From: Hydrogenothermaceae bacterium
GTDB lineage: Bacteria > Aquificota > Aquificia > Aquificales > Hydrogenothermaceae
DNA: 7,543 nt
Direction: 5' to 3'
NCBI GenBank assembly: GCA_015490675.1
Contig: WFXI01000109.1
Location: forward strand, 1-7,543
Numbering within the stretch: position 1 is the first letter of the stretch; every line of letters starts with the position of its first letter. The notes under the pieces were generated by a model that worked only from the letters and a program-made list of their open reading frames with translations, was not told the DNA's origin and did no database searches. The position numbers were made by a program, and so were the translations under genes. Of this stretch, positions 1-6,054 are shown piece by piece.

Positions 1-710
1 AAGATTTTGAAACAAAAGACTGGCAGAAGGTTTTAGCCCTTTATTCTGTAGTTGGACTTATGTCTTTTTTAATATTAATAGAGCCACATAAAGGAGGAGC
101 ATTCTTCTTATTTGTTTTAGGATTTCTGATAATATCTTCTTCTTATCTTCCCTTTAGATACACATTTTTGCCTTTTTTAGCCAGTTTACCTATTTTTGGA
201 GTTGCTATTTATTTTTCTGACTATGCAAGGAGTAGAATAGAAACATTTATAGATCCTTTTAATGCAAGCTCCAAACAAGTCTTACAAGCATTAGGTGCGT
301 TTGCAAAAGGTGGAATTTTTGGAGAAGGTATTGGGGCAGGTGTTCAAAAATTAAAATTTTTGCCAGAAATTCACACAGATTATATTTTCGCATTAATAGG
401 AGAAGAGCTAGGATTTATAGGGGCAGTTTCTATAGTTATTATTTTTCTCTTAATTCTTTGGAGAGGAATTCAAATTTCTTTAAATAGGCAAGATATATTT
501 ACCCAAACTATTGGTGTTGGAATTACATTTTATATAACACTGCAAGCACTTTTTCATATGATGGTAAATGTTGGAGCATTTCCTCCAACAGGATTTACAT
601 TGCCATTTATAAGCTATGGAGGTTCTTCATTTTTAGTAACAATGTATTGTGCAGGACTGTTGCTTAGAGTTTCAAAAGAACCTGTAAAATCACCTTTTTT
701 AGAGGATTAA
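1..710 (+). CDS. ftsW: Cell division protein FtsW, SEDS peptidoglycan glycosyltransferase (5' end missing)
   Basis: Integral membrane SEDS-family enzyme that polymerises lipid II into septal glycan strands with its partner class b PBP. The reading frame is open from base 3, giving 235 visible residues. The ATG at 60 lies inside a membrane segment and is not the real start, so the N-terminal part lies upstream of the window. Seen: several hydrophobic segments, the large extracytoplasmic loop motif VQKLKFLPEIHTDYIFA followed by IGEELGF, and the C-terminal family signature PPTGFTLPFISYGGSS near 588-636. The usual PDxG after the early membrane segment reads EPHKGG (about 81-98), a substitution I believe occurs in some other FtsW proteins. 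RodA is the main alternative, but the place directly before murG and the 'HTDYIFALIGEELG' form favour FtsW. It ends one base before the murG start codon. Confidence 0.95.
   Translation, partial: DFETKDWQKVLALYSVVGLMSFLILIEPHKGGAFFLFVLGFLIISSSYLPFRYTFLPFLASLPIFGVAIYFSDYARSRIETFIDPFNASSKQVLQALGAFAKGGIFGEGIGAGVQKLKFLPEIHTDYIFALIGEELGFIGAVSIVIIFLLILWRGIQISLNRQDIFTQTIGVGITFYITLQALFHMMVNVGAFPPTGFTLPFISYGGSSFLVTMYCAGLLLRVSKEPVKSPFLED
569..590 (+). repeat. Inverted repeat inside ftsW
   Basis: TGTTGGAG (569-576) and CTCCAACA (583-590) are perfect 8-base inverted copies with a 6-base loop. No T run follows, so it is not a typical intrinsic terminator. The bases also encode the well conserved NVGAFPPTG segment, so coding constraint may explain them. 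Confidence 0.4.
701..705 (+). promoter_or_regulatory. Ribosome binding site of murG
   Basis: AGAGG lies six bases before the TTG at 712, inside the last codons of ftsW. It supports the non-ATG start, and an in-frame TAG at 700-702 rules out any start further upstream. Confidence 0.75.
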
Positions 711-711
711 A

Positions 712-1752
712 TTGAAAAAAGTTTTTATTGCAGGTGGAGGAACTGGCGGTCATTTTTATCCTGCTTTAGCAATAGCTGAATTTTTAAAAGATAAAGGCTA
801 TAAAATTTATTATGTTGGAACAAAAAATGGAATAGAAGGTAAAAAGAAATTTCTGGCAGATGAAATTTATTTATTTGATTTAAGAGCAGTTAGAGTAAAA
901 GGATTTGTTAATAAAATTAAGGGTATTTTTTCTCTTCTTAAAGCATCGTTTAGCATTTACAGATTTTTAAAAAAAGAAAAACCTGATTTTGTAATATGTT
1001 TTGGAGGATACACAAGTGTTCCTCTAGGTATTGCAAGTTTTTTTTCAAAAACAAACCTTTATATACACGAGCAAAATTCTATTCCTTCTTATACAAATAA
1101 TCTACTTTCATTTTTTGCAAAAAAAATATTCATAACTTTTGAAATAACAAAAAAGTATTTTCCTCAAGGGAAAACATATCTAACAGGATTACCTTTGAGA
1201 AAGAAAATAAAGGAAAGATTAAATTTAACGCAAAAAAAAGCAAGGCAAATTTTAGGATTACCAGAAGATAAAAATATTATTTTAATTTTTGGGGGCAGTC
1301 AGGGAGCTAAAAAAATAAACTCTATAGTTCCAGACTTAGCTAAACAGTTTAAAGATTTATTGTTTATTCACATAGAAGGGAAACACAAAGTCAAGGACTA
1401 TCAAATGCAAGAAAATATTATTAAGTATGAGTATTTTGATGATATGGGATTGTTATACAAAGCCTGTGATGTAGTTATATCTAGAGCAGGTTCTGCAACA
1501 GTTAATGAAATTTTAGCATTTGGTAAGAAGGCTATATTCATTCCCTTTCCTTATGCTGCATCAAATCATCAATACTACAATGTAAAGTGGTTAGAAGAAA
1601 TGGGCCTTTGTAAAATTCTCCTTGAAAAAGATATAGATAAACTCCCAAATACACTGGAAAATTTTTTAAAAGAGAATATAAACCCCAAAAAACTCCAAAA
1701 ACTTGCTATACTAAATTCAGAAGAAAAAATTTTTGAACAAATAAAAATATGA
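712..1752 (+). CDS. murG: UDP-N-acetylglucosamine--N-acetylmuramyl-(pentapeptide) pyrophosphoryl-undecaprenol N-acetylglucosamine transferase
   Basis: Peripheral membrane GT-B glycosyltransferase at the cytoplasmic face. It transfers GlcNAc from UDP-GlcNAc to lipid I, giving lipid II. The 346 residues are near the usual 350-360, so it looks complete. Motifs in order: the N-terminal glycine loop GGGTGGHFYPA (8-18), GGYTSVP (98-104), HEQN (119-122), the second-domain loop GGSQGA (194-199), and the UDP-sugar site RAGSATVNE (258-266) followed by PFPYAASNHQ (278-287). The residue after HEQNSIP is Ser where Gly is commoner. The start is TTG, and the protein sequence MKKVFIAGGGTGG fits the family N-terminus exactly. 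The stop TGA overlaps the next gene's ATG as ATGA. In many dcw clusters murC follows. Here a toxin-antitoxin pair does. Confidence 0.97.
   Translation: MKKVFIAGGGTGGHFYPALAIAEFLKDKGYKIYYVGTKNGIEGKKKFLADEIYLFDLRAVRVKGFVNKIKGIFSLLKASFSIYRFLKKEKPDFVICFGGYTSVPLGIASFFSKTNLYIHEQNSIPSYTNNLLSFFAKKIFITFEITKKYFPQGKTYLTGLPLRKKIKERLNLTQKKARQILGLPEDKNIILIFGGSQGAKKINSIVPDLAKQFKDLLFIHIEGKHKVKDYQMQENIIKYEYFDDMGLLYKACDVVISRAGSATVNEILAFGKKAIFIPFPYAASNHQYYNVKWLEEMGLCKILLEKDIDKLPNTLENFLKENINPKKLQKLAILNSEEKIFEQIKI
1704..1712 (+). promoter_or_regulatory. Possible extended -10 promoter before mntA
   Basis: TGCTATACT inside the 3' end of murG matches an extended -10 (TGn plus TATACT, one change from TATAAT). It would start a transcript about 30 bases before the mntA ATG. 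I see no matching -35 box at the expected distance. In such AT-rich DNA a chance match is quite likely, so this is only a candidate for separate expression of the toxin-antitoxin pair. Confidence 0.2.
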
Positions 1753-2045
1753 AAGATTTAGAGCATATACGAAATTTACTTAGAAAAAGTATGCCTGAAA
1801 TAAAAAAAAGATATGGTGTAAAAAGCTTATATATATTTGGCTCTTACTCGAGAAATGAACAAACTAAAAAAAGTGATATAGATATACTGGTAGAATTTGA
1901 AAAAGATAAAAAAAACTTTGACAATTATATGGATTTAAAATTTTATTTAGAAAATTTACTGAACAATAAGGTTGACCTAATTCTAAAAGAAGCAGTAAAA
2001 CCTAGGTTGAGAAAGTATATTTACAAAGAGGCAATTAGTGTCTAA
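1749..2045 (+). CDS. mntA: MntA-type minimal nucleotidyltransferase, antitoxin of a HEPN/MNT system
   Basis: Small 98-residue protein of the DNA polymerase beta-like minimal nucleotidyltransferase family. Seen: the active-site motif GSYSRNEQTKKSDID, exactly GSx10DxD, with Gly31-Ser32, Asp43 and Asp45. A third acidic residue, Asp76, lies in KVDLIL, so all expected metal ligands are present. The C-terminus (VKPRLRKYIYKEA) is typical of this group. Known of the family: the Shewanella MntA neutralises its HEPN partner by adding AMP units to a tyrosine beside the RNase site. By inference this protein does the same to the HepT encoded next. Its ATG overlaps the murG stop as ATGA, and no good ribosome binding site precedes it, so translation probably depends on ribosomes finishing murG. 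Codon use looks like the neighbours, with no clear compositional sign of recent transfer. Confidence 0.92.
   Translation: MKDLEHIRNLLRKSMPEIKKRYGVKSLYIFGSYSRNEQTKKSDIDILVEFEKDKKNFDNYMDLKFYLENLLNNKVDLILKEAVKPRLRKYIYKEAISV
2028..2031 (+). promoter_or_regulatory. Ribosome binding site of hepT
   Basis: GAGG (within AAAGAGG) lies six bases before the GTG at 2038, inside the end of mntA. It supports the GTG as the hepT start. The toxin gene therefore has a better ribosome binding site than the antitoxin gene before it. Confidence 0.7.
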
Positions 2046-2382
2046 GAGAGACTATAGAATTTCTTTGGAAGACATTCTAGAAGAAATTGAAAGAATTTAC
2101 AGATTTACCAAAAATATACATTGTCCAAAAGACTTTGAAGAAAATGATATGGTTTTTTATGCTGTATTAAAAAGCCTTGAAATAATTGGAGAAGCCGTAA
2201 AAAATATACCTATAGAAATAAGAAATAAATATCCATACGAATGGAAAAAAATAGCTGGGTTAAGAGATATAATAACTCACGAATATTGGGGAGTAGATGA
2301 AGAAATAATCTTTGATGTAATTAAACATAAACTTGAAGAATTAGAAAAAATTTCCAGATATATTTTAGAAAATGAAAATTGA
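2038..2382 (+). CDS. hepT: HepT-like HEPN-domain ribonuclease toxin (DUF86 family)
   Basis: A 114-residue, mainly helical protein of the HEPN/DUF86 family. These toxins are RNases that act as dimers. Seen: the catalytic motif RDIITHEY, that is Arg76-x4-His81-x-Tyr83, inside the family pattern WKKIAGLRDIITHEYWGVD (69-87). An upstream helix carries SLEIIGEAVKNIP (46-58). Tyr83 sits where MntA partners modify HepT by AMP addition, so both the toxic site and the expected control site are intact. The start is GTG with a good ribosome binding site, and it overlaps mntA by 8 bases. The 3' end overlaps murB by 11 bases, unusual for a toxin gene next to an essential gene. Length is normal for the family, with no frameshift. 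A full RNase site argues for an active system, though activity cannot be read from sequence alone. Confidence 0.92.
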   Translation: MSKRDYRISLEDILEEIERIYRFTKNIHCPKDFEENDMVFYAVLKSLEIIGEAVKNIPIEIRNKYPYEWKKIAGLRDIITHEYWGVDEEIIFDVIKHKLEELEKISRYILENEN

Positions 2383-3235
2383 AGAAAACATAAATCTATC
2401 TAACTTTTCTACCCTTAAAGTTGGAGGTAAAGCAAAAAGATTATTTTTCCCAGAAAATATTGAAGATATCAAATACATAATAAATTTATCCCAAGATACA
2501 GAAAAGAAGTTAATTCCTATTGGAATAGGAAGCAATTTAATTTTCAAAGATGGAGAATTAGACTATATTTTTGTTTCTACTAAATTTTTAAAAAATCTAC
2601 ATATAACAGAAAATAATGAGTATTTTTACATAGAAGCTGATGCTGGAGTTAGTTTTAAAACATTAGTAAATCTTGTTAAAAGGTACAATCTAGAAGGATT
2701 TGAAAGTTTATCTGGTATTCCTGCATCAATAGGTGGTGCAGTGGCTATGAATGCAGGGGCATATGGAAGTGAAATTTTTGATATTATAGAAGAAGTTTAT
2801 TGGATAAATAAAGAAGGGAAATTGATAGTCTCTAAAAAAAATGAAATTAATTATTCCTACAGATATACCCAATTTCAAGAAGAAGGTTTTGTTTACAAAG
2901 CTATTTTAAAGTTAAAAAAATCAAATAAAAATATTCCTCAAATAATAAAAAAACATCTTCTAGATAGAAATAAAAAACAACCTCTAGATTTACCTACGAC
3001 AGGTTCAACATACAAAAATCCAGAAGGAACATATGCAGGATACTTACTAGAAAAAGCAGGCTTTAAAGGTAAAAGAGTTGGAGATATTGGGTTTTCACAA
3101 AAACACGCAAACTTTTTGGTAAATTATGGAAATGGAAAATATAAAGACTTAAAGAAGCTTTTAGAGCTTGCCGAAGAAAAAGTAAAAGAAGAGTTTAAAA
3201 TAAATCTTGAGAGGGAAGTAAAAATAATTGAATAA
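2372..3235 (+). CDS. murB: UDP-N-acetylenolpyruvoylglucosamine reductase
   Basis: Cytoplasmic FAD- and NADPH-dependent enzyme that reduces UDP-GlcNAc-enolpyruvate to UDP-MurNAc. The 287 residues fit the shorter type II form (S. aureus type). Seen: the FAD-binding segment GIGSNLIFKDG (51-61), then GIPASIGGAVAMNAGAYG (115-132) with Ala where GIPG is usual. The YR pair of the active site is Tyr163-Arg164, the catalytic Ser212 lies in GSTYKNP, and the C-terminal catalytic Glu282 lies in LEREVKII. GFSQKHANFLVN (240-251) is the conserved substrate-domain strand. The ATG at 2372 is the only possible start, since an in-frame TAG lies at 2366-2368. It sits 11 bases inside hepT, and I see no clear ribosome binding site, so expression is probably coupled to translation of the toxin gene. 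Confidence 0.96.
   Translation: MKIEENINLSNFSTLKVGGKAKRLFFPENIEDIKYIINLSQDTEKKLIPIGIGSNLIFKDGELDYIFVSTKFLKNLHITENNEYFYIEADAGVSFKTLVNLVKRYNLEGFESLSGIPASIGGAVAMNAGAYGSEIFDIIEEVYWINKEGKLIVSKKNEINYSYRYTQFQEEGFVYKAILKLKKSNKNIPQIIKKHLLDRNKKQPLDLPTTGSTYKNPEGTYAGYLLEKAGFKGKRVGDIGFSQKHANFLVNYGNGKYKDLKKLLELAEEKVKEEFKINLEREVKIIE
3209..3215 (+). promoter_or_regulatory. Probable ribosome binding site of ddl
   Basis: GAGAGGG inside the end of murB is the only purine-rich element before the TTG at 3228. The spacing of about 12 bases is long, but no other start is possible: an in-frame TAA lies immediately upstream (3225-3227). Confidence 0.45.
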
Positions 3236-4115
3236 GGAAAATCTAAAAGTTGCTCTTTTATATGGAGGTAGCTCTTCAGAAAGGGAAATTTCTATAAAAA
3301 CAGGTAAAGCTATAGAAAGTGCCTTAAAGAAATTAGGCTATAAATATCAAGTTTTTGACCCAATAGAAAAAGAAAAATTTATAAGTGATATTTCAAACTA
3401 CAAACCAGATGTGGCTTTTATAGCCTTACATGGAAAAGGTGGTGAAGACGGTCAAATACAGGCTATTTTAGAATTTTTAAATATTAGATATACAGGTTCA
3501 AACTCAAAAACAAGTGCAGTATGTATGGATAAAAGATTAACTAAAGATATACTTAGAAATTATTCTATTCCTGTTCCAAAGAATTTTTCCTTAGAAAATA
3601 TAAAATTTCCTGTAGTTTTAAAACCCTCAGAAGAGGGTTCATCAATAGGAGTTCATATAGTTTTTAATAAAAATCAACTTAATGATGCATTAGAAGATTT
3701 AAAAAATTATAGTAACATTTTGATTGAGGAATATATAAAGGGTAGAGAGCTAACAGTTAGTATTCTAAATGGGCAAGTTTTACCTATTATAGAAATAAAA
3801 GTTAAAGAAGGATTTTATGACTACAAAAATAAATATTTCTCTAATCAAACTGAGTATATCTGTCCTGCCAATTTACCATTTGTAGTTGAAGAAAAAATTA
3901 AAGTCTATGCAAAAAAGGCATATGAAATTTTAGAGTGTAAAGGTGCTGTTAGAATTGATTTTATTTTATCTGAGGATAATATACCTTATTTATTAGAAAT
4001 AAACACAATTCCCGGTATGACAGAGCATAGCCTACTCCCTAAATCTGCAAAAGCAGCAGGGTATACTTTTGAGGATTTAGTTGAAGAAATTTTACTTGGA
4101 GCTTTAAATGAATAA
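3228..4115 (+). CDS. ddl: D-alanine--D-alanine ligase
   Basis: Cytoplasmic ATP-grasp ligase that joins two D-alanines for the peptidoglycan stem peptide. The 295 residues are typical of the short DdlB form. Seen: LLYGGSSSEREIS (10-22) with Glu18 equivalent to E. coli DdlB Glu15, LHGKGGEDG (67-75), the P-loop region KPSEEGSSIGV (132-142), and GRELTV (172-177). FYDYKNKY (196-203) follows, with a Tyr at the position that separates D-Ala from D-lactate specificity, so a true D-Ala-D-Ala ligase is expected. The metal ligands are Asp244 (RIDF), Glu257 and Asn259 (EINT), followed by PGMTEHSL. The start is TTG, forced by the upstream stop, and the first Met inside the protein would delete the N-terminal domain. 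It overlaps murB and ftsQ by 8 bases each. Confidence 0.96.
   Translation: MNKENLKVALLYGGSSSEREISIKTGKAIESALKKLGYKYQVFDPIEKEKFISDISNYKPDVAFIALHGKGGEDGQIQAILEFLNIRYTGSNSKTSAVCMDKRLTKDILRNYSIPVPKNFSLENIKFPVVLKPSEEGSSIGVHIVFNKNQLNDALEDLKNYSNILIEEYIKGRELTVSILNGQVLPIIEIKVKEGFYDYKNKYFSNQTEYICPANLPFVVEEKIKVYAKKAYEILECKGAVRIDFILSEDNIPYLLEINTIPGMTEHSLLPKSAKAAGYTFEDLVEEILLGALNE
4098..4101 (+). promoter_or_regulatory. Ribosome binding site of ftsQ
   Basis: GGAG lies six bases before the ATG at 4108, inside the last codons of ddl, and supports that start. Confidence 0.75.
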
Positions 4116-4788
4116 AAAGAAAAAATATATAATAGGAATTTTATTCTTGATAGTATGCTCTTTGCTTGGTGTACAACTTGCCAAAACTCCGCAGGTAAGA
4201 GAACTTATCCAAATAAAAGTTGTAAAAGTTAAAGGGACAGATAGACTTACTAAAAATGATGTAATTAATATATTCAAAGACCAAAACTGGTTTTTCCTAA
4301 ATGAAGATGAAATAGAAAATAAAATGAAAGAAGAATTTCCTTTTATAAAAAATATAGAAATCCAAAGACTTTTTGTGAATGAAGTTAGGTTAATTGTTTT
4401 AGAAAGAGAACCTTTTGCTATTCTAAAAACAAAAAAAGGTAAATATATAATTGATGATGAAGGCTTTATCTTAAAGTATTATAATCTTGAAAGCAATAAA
4501 AATTATCCTGTTATTATCTATAAAAATAGCAAAATAAATCCGAAACAAATACAAGCTTTGATGAAAATTTATAATAAGGTATCAACTCTTTATAAACAAC
4601 CTAAAAAGTTTATAGTAGATAATAGAAAGATATCTTGCATAACAGAGGATGATAAAATATTTGTATTTGATTTTATAAACTATAAAGATTCCCTTGAAAA
4701 ATTTGAAATTTTTGCGAAAAAGGTAGATATAAATCAATATAAGTATATAGATTTTAGTTTTGACTCAATGGTAGTATCAAGGAGATAG
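4108..4788 (+). CDS. ftsQ: Cell division protein FtsQ (DivIB family)
   Basis: Single-pass membrane protein that links the cytoplasmic division ring to periplasmic FtsL, FtsB and the septal synthase. The 226 residues are shorter than E. coli FtsQ (276). Seen: a basic cytoplasmic tail MNKKKK, one hydrophobic segment at about 7-25, and a POTRA domain at about 34-97 (opening IQIKVVKVKG). The FtsQ beta domain follows, opening with LEREPFAILKTKKGKYIIDDEGF (about 98-120), a classic family pattern. The rest is poorly conserved, as is usual for FtsQ. The position between ddl and ftsA is the standard one. The gene overlaps ddl by 8 bases and ends three bases before ftsA. Confidence 0.93.
   Translation: MNKKKKYIIGILFLIVCSLLGVQLAKTPQVRELIQIKVVKVKGTDRLTKNDVINIFKDQNWFFLNEDEIENKMKEEFPFIKNIEIQRLFVNEVRLIVLEREPFAILKTKKGKYIIDDEGFILKYYNLESNKNYPVIIYKNSKINPKQIQALMKIYNKVSTLYKQPKKFIVDNRKISCITEDDKIFVFDFINYKDSLEKFEIFAKKVDINQYKYIDFSFDSMVVSRR
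4779..4784 (+). promoter_or_regulatory. Strong ribosome binding site of ftsA
   Basis: AAGGAG lies seven bases before the ATG at 4792, at the very end of ftsQ. It is the best match to the consensus in the window. Confidence 0.85.
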
Positions 4789-4791
4789 GAA

Positions 4792-6030
4792 ATGAAAACA
4801 AATAATGTAATTGTAGCTTTAGATGTAGGGACATCAAAAACTGTAGCTTTAGTGGGGGATATTGACGAACTTGGGGATTTAACAATTATTGGTTATGGTG
4901 AGGCTCAAACAAAAGGTATAGACAAAGGTTTAATCTCTAATCCTAATGATGTTATTAGAAGTATAAAAGAAGCTGTTATTCAGGCATCTAATTCATCAGG
5001 CGTAAAAATTTCAAGTGTTATAGCAAATTTAGGTGGTCCTCATATTGAATTTAGGAATGAAGCAGATTTTCTAAGTTTTGGAACTACCCAAAAAGATATA
5101 ACAGACTTTGATATCTCTACACTTTCTCAAAAAGTTAAAGAAAAAATAGAAGAAGATAACCTTAAATTAATTCATATAATCCCAAAAAGATTTATATTAG
5201 ATGATGAAAATGAAGTTGTTGAACCTGTAAACTGCTTAGCTTCAAAACTAGAAGGAGAATTTCATCTTATCCTGACTAAACTAAATACTTATTCAAATTT
5301 AAAAAGAGTTATTGAAATGGCAGGTGTTAAAGTTGCTGATTTTGTTGCTAATCCTATTGCTTCTACTTACTCAACTATTTTCGATGAAGAAAAAGAGATG
5401 GGAGTTCTTCTAATTGATATAGGAGGTGGTACTACAGATTACACAGTAGTAGGGCCAAATAATTTTGAATACACAAAAGCATTACCGGTAGGTGGTAACA
5501 ATATAACTTTAGACATATCCCACAGGTTTAAAATACCTAGAAAAGATGCAGAAAAAATAAAAATAGAGTATGGAATTGCGACTTTAGAAGCATTAGAAAA
5601 TGAACAAGAAATAGAAGTATATCCAATAGGAAGTGACCAACCTATTTATATTTCTCACTATGAATTAGTTGATACTATAGAAGCTAGATTAGAACAAATA
5701 TTAACTTTAGTAAGAGAAGACTTAGAAAGAGCTCAAATTTTTGAGAAAATAAATGGAGGTATTGTTTTAACTGGAGGAGTTGCAAATACACCACATATAA
5801 AAGATTTAGCTTATAACATTTTTAAAAGAGATGTTAGGATTGGAAAACCAACAAAGTATAAAGGATTTAGCGACAAAATAAATGCTCCTCAATACGTAAC
5901 AGCTGTTGGAATAATGTTATTTAAGAAAGACTCATTTAGACATAAAGAATTAGATATAGCAGAACCACAAAATAATGATTTTAGTGGATTTATAAAGAGA
6001 ATTCTTGATAAAATTAAAAGTATCTTTTAA
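4792..6030 (+). CDS. ftsA: Cell division protein FtsA, actin-like membrane tether of the Z ring
   Basis: Actin/Hsp70-fold ATPase that anchors FtsZ filaments to the cytoplasmic membrane and recruits later divisome proteins. Seen in 412 residues: phosphate-1 loop ALDVGTSKTVALVG (9-22), the FtsA-specific 1C domain (about 85-165), phosphate-2 motif LIDIGGGTTDYTVV (207-220), and the adenosine motif GGIVLTGGVANTPHI (322-336). A C-terminal amphipathic helix, SGFIKRILDKIKSIF (398-412), follows a variable linker. This helix is the membrane-targeting sequence, with hydrophobic Phe/Ile/Leu alternating with Lys/Arg. MreB and DnaK are excluded by the 1C domain and the terminal helix. It starts three bases after ftsQ, and 24 bases separate it from ftsZ, the largest gap in the window. 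Confidence 0.97.
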   Translation: MKTNNVIVALDVGTSKTVALVGDIDELGDLTIIGYGEAQTKGIDKGLISNPNDVIRSIKEAVIQASNSSGVKISSVIANLGGPHIEFRNEADFLSFGTTQKDITDFDISTLSQKVKEKIEEDNLKLIHIIPKRFILDDENEVVEPVNCLASKLEGEFHLILTKLNTYSNLKRVIEMAGVKVADFVANPIASTYSTIFDEEKEMGVLLIDIGGGTTDYTVVGPNNFEYTKALPVGGNNITLDISHRFKIPRKDAEKIKIEYGIATLEALENEQEIEVYPIGSDQPIYISHYELVDTIEARLEQILTLVREDLERAQIFEKINGGIVLTGGVANTPHIKDLAYNIFKRDVRIGKPTKYKGFSDKINAPQYVTAVGIMLFKKDSFRHKELDIAEPQNNDFSGFIKRILDKIKSIF

Positions 6031-6040
6031 CAGGACTTAA

Positions 6041-6045
6041 AGAGG
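6041..6045 (+). promoter_or_regulatory. Ribosome binding site of ftsZ
   Basis: AGAGG lies nine bases before the ATG at 6055, in the short ftsA-ftsZ spacer (6031-6054). The spacer shows no terminator. Confidence 0.7.
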
Positions 6046-6054
6046 TTATAAATA

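Larger units (their letters stand above)
1749..2377 (+). repeat. Short direct repeat ATGAAA bounding the mntA-hepT cassette
   Basis: ATGAAA occurs at 1749-1754, as the first codons of mntA, and again at 2372-2377, as the first codons of murB. The unit between the repeat starts is 623 bases. Collapsing one copy would remove mntA and hepT exactly, keep murG and murB intact, and leave a classical ATGA stop-start overlap between them. Six bases is short, and ATG AAA is a common gene beginning, so chance is a real alternative. Confidence 0.3.

Noticed and set aside
60..62. ATG at 60 as the start of ftsW
   Set aside because: The frame is open upstream to the window edge and encodes further hydrophobic sequence of the family. 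The true start lies outside the window.
1749..2382. The MntA/HepT pair as a recently transferred island
   Set aside because: No transposase, no long flanking repeats, no clear change in composition. Only a 6-base repeat supports mobility, so recent transfer is not shown.
2365..2547. Open frame of 60 codons on the minus strand across the hepT-murB junction
   Set aside because: It lies wholly opposite well-supported hepT and murB, has no recognisable motif, and looks like a chance frame.
3622..3639. Inverted repeat AACCCTC/GAGGGTT with a 4-base loop in ddl, a terminator candidate
   Set aside because: No T run follows, it is mid-gene, and it encodes the invariant KPSEEGSS loop, so coding constraint explains it.
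6047..6052. TATAAA before ftsZ as a -10 box
   Set aside because: It is too close to the ftsZ ATG to give a leadered transcript, and such strings are expected by chance in this composition.
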